DNA of 64,000 nucleotides from Clostridia bacterium. GTDB lineage: Bacteria > Bacillota > Clostridia > Christensenellales > Borkfalkiaceae. The position numbers were made by a program, and so were the translations under genes. The stretch spans positions 1 to 64,000 of the forward strand of contig JAGAKN010000002.1 of the NCBI GenBank assembly GCA_017625565.1, read 5' to 3'. The notes under the pieces were generated by a model. The model was given only the letters and a program-made list of their open reading frames with translations, made no database searches and was not told the DNA's origin. Of this stretch, positions 62,761 to 64,000 are shown piece by piece (position 1 is the stretch's first letter; every line of letters begins with the position of its first letter).

Positions 62761-64000
62761 TGATAGAATTAAATCCTATGAGTAATTTATTGGAGCAAGA
62801 TCCGTACACTTACGAACTGCAAGACGTAGCAGATCCGCATTTATTTCGGGATATATACCCTTACGACGAGATTCCGAAAATTCCGTTCAACTTCCGTAGA
62901 GTACCGATGAACATGCCCAAAGAAATTTGGATTACGGACACGACGTTTCGCGACGGACAACAATCCCGCGCGCCGTATACGGCAAAACAAATCGTAGATA
63001 TTTATAAAATGTTGGCGCGTTTGGGTGGGCCAAAAGGCTTAATCCGCCAGAGCGAATTTTTCGTCTATACGAAAAAGGATCGTCAGGCTTTGGAGGAGTG
63101 TATGGCGCTCGGCTATCAATTCCCTGAAATCACGACTTGGATACGGGCAAAGAAGGAAGACTTTATGCTCGTTCACGATATCGGGATTAAGGAAACGGGG
63201 ATTTTGGTAAGCTGTTCCGATTATCATATTTTCAAGAAATTGAACATGACGCGTCGTCAAGCCTACGATCATTATTTAGGGGTTGTAAAACAAGCCTTTG
63301 AGGCGGGTATACAACCGCGTTGTCATTTGGAAGACTTAACGCGCGCGGATTTCTACGGCTTTGTCGTACCTTTCGTCAACGCGTTGATCGAGCTTTCTCG
63401 CGAGGCGAGAATTCCCGTCAAAATCCGCATGTGCGATACCATGGGCTACGGCGTACCGTTCACGGGCGCAGCTCCGCCCCGAAGTGTACCGGGGATTGTT
63501 TACGGGTTGCACCATTACTCCGACGTGACTTCGGAAATGTTGGAATGGCACGGCCATAACGATTTTTATATGGGCGTTGCGAACGCGGTGAGCGCTTGGC
63601 TGTTCGGCGCGTGCGGGGTAAACTGTTCCTTGCTTGGGATCGGGGAACGCACGGGCAACGTGCCGTTGGAAGCGATGGTGATGCAATACGCGTCGCTTAG
63701 GGGTACGTTGGACGGTATGGATCCGACGGTGATTACGGAAATTGGGGAATATTTTGAAAAAGAATTAAAGTATTCGATTCCGCCGATGACGCCGTTTGTC
63801 GGTAGTGCGTTCAACTTAACGCGCGCAGGGATTCACGCGGACGGAATGATGAAAGACGCGGAGATTTATAACATTTTCGACACGGAAAAAATTCTTGCTC
63901 GGCCGGCGGAAGTATCCATTTCAAATACGTCCGGACTTGCAGGGATTGCGTATTGGATCAACCGGCATTACGGTTTGCCTGAAACGGCGTTCGTATCCAA
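62761..64000 (+). CDS. HMGL-like (2-isopropylmalate/homocitrate/Re-citrate synthase family) enzyme, 3' truncated
   Basis: An uninterrupted frame of 413 codons runs off the right edge. After an N-terminal extension of about 55 residues it enters the DRE-TIM metallolyase pattern WITDTTFRDGQQSRAPYT. This is followed by GGPKGLIRQSEFF, CHLEDLTRADFYGF, KIRMCDTMGYGVPF and EWHGHNDFYMGVANAV, with the metal-binding H-G-H-N. Enzymes of this group condense acetyl-CoA with 2-oxo acids. This Clostridial subgroup, with the long N-terminus, is often annotated as 2-isopropylmalate or homocitrate synthase. Re-citrate synthase is a further possibility. The exact reaction is undecided. Confidence 0.88.

Overview
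The window looks like chromosomal DNA from an anaerobic, endospore-forming Firmicute of the class Clostridia, probably an uncultured gut lineage. The evidence is the sporulation genes (spoIVA, yabP, yabQ), a lysine riboswitch, an ECF-type vitamin transporter, type III pantothenate kinase, and strong Gram-positive promoters and terminators. Many promoters end in the same extended -10 (TG, one base, then TATAAT or TACAAT). The genus assignment is inference only. No phage block, insertion sequence, CRISPR array or tRNA gene was recognised.

Layout: the 3' part of a 5S rRNA with its terminator (1-124); a ZIP metal transporter and an InlB-repeat lipoprotein (408-2195); a leftward lysine-riboswitch operon asd-dapA-dapB (2260-5304); an operon of membrane protein, methyltransferase, Hsp33, TPR protein and repeat protein (5546-11019); spoIVA, a small ORF and a lipid kinase (11149-13868). 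An AraC-type regulator faces a six-gene cluster: PIG-L deacetylase, FAD oxidoreductase, Gfo/Idh/MocA oxidoreductase, NagB-like protein, PfkB kinase and class II aldolase (13909-21320). Together these look like a catabolic route for an unusual, probably N-acetylated, amino sugar ending in an aldol cleavage. This is the best candidate for an undescribed system.

Next come a DUF4097-like lipoprotein, a Cys-tailed small membrane protein, a pantothenate transporter/coaX pair, homoserine dehydrogenase, a FlaA1/CapD-like sugar dehydratase, serC-serA, guaB and a GMP synthase without its glutaminase domain (21426-34160). A 21-cysteine repeat protein, YihY, a Dda-like helicase, a TtcA-like protein, yabP-yabQ-divIC, Ppx/GppA and an M50-type membrane protein follow (34280-41156). 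A maltodextrin block (malQ, then a binding protein and two permeases) is interrupted at 42723-43133 by an intergenic region that appears to encode a minus-strand structured RNA of about 207 nt.

The right part holds a leftward NMT1/SsuABC-type ABC transporter, which shares overlapping -35 boxes with valS. It continues with rpsL, rpsG, fusA and tuf, adenine deaminase, a LysR regulator, YggS, a YiiX-like papain-fold hydrolase, an SDR enzyme and a truncated HMGL-family gene. Several genes (araC-like, a lipoprotein, the Dda-like helicase, ttcA-like, yabP) have their ATG only 5-9 nt after a -10 box and no Shine-Dalgarno, so they are candidates for leaderless transcription.
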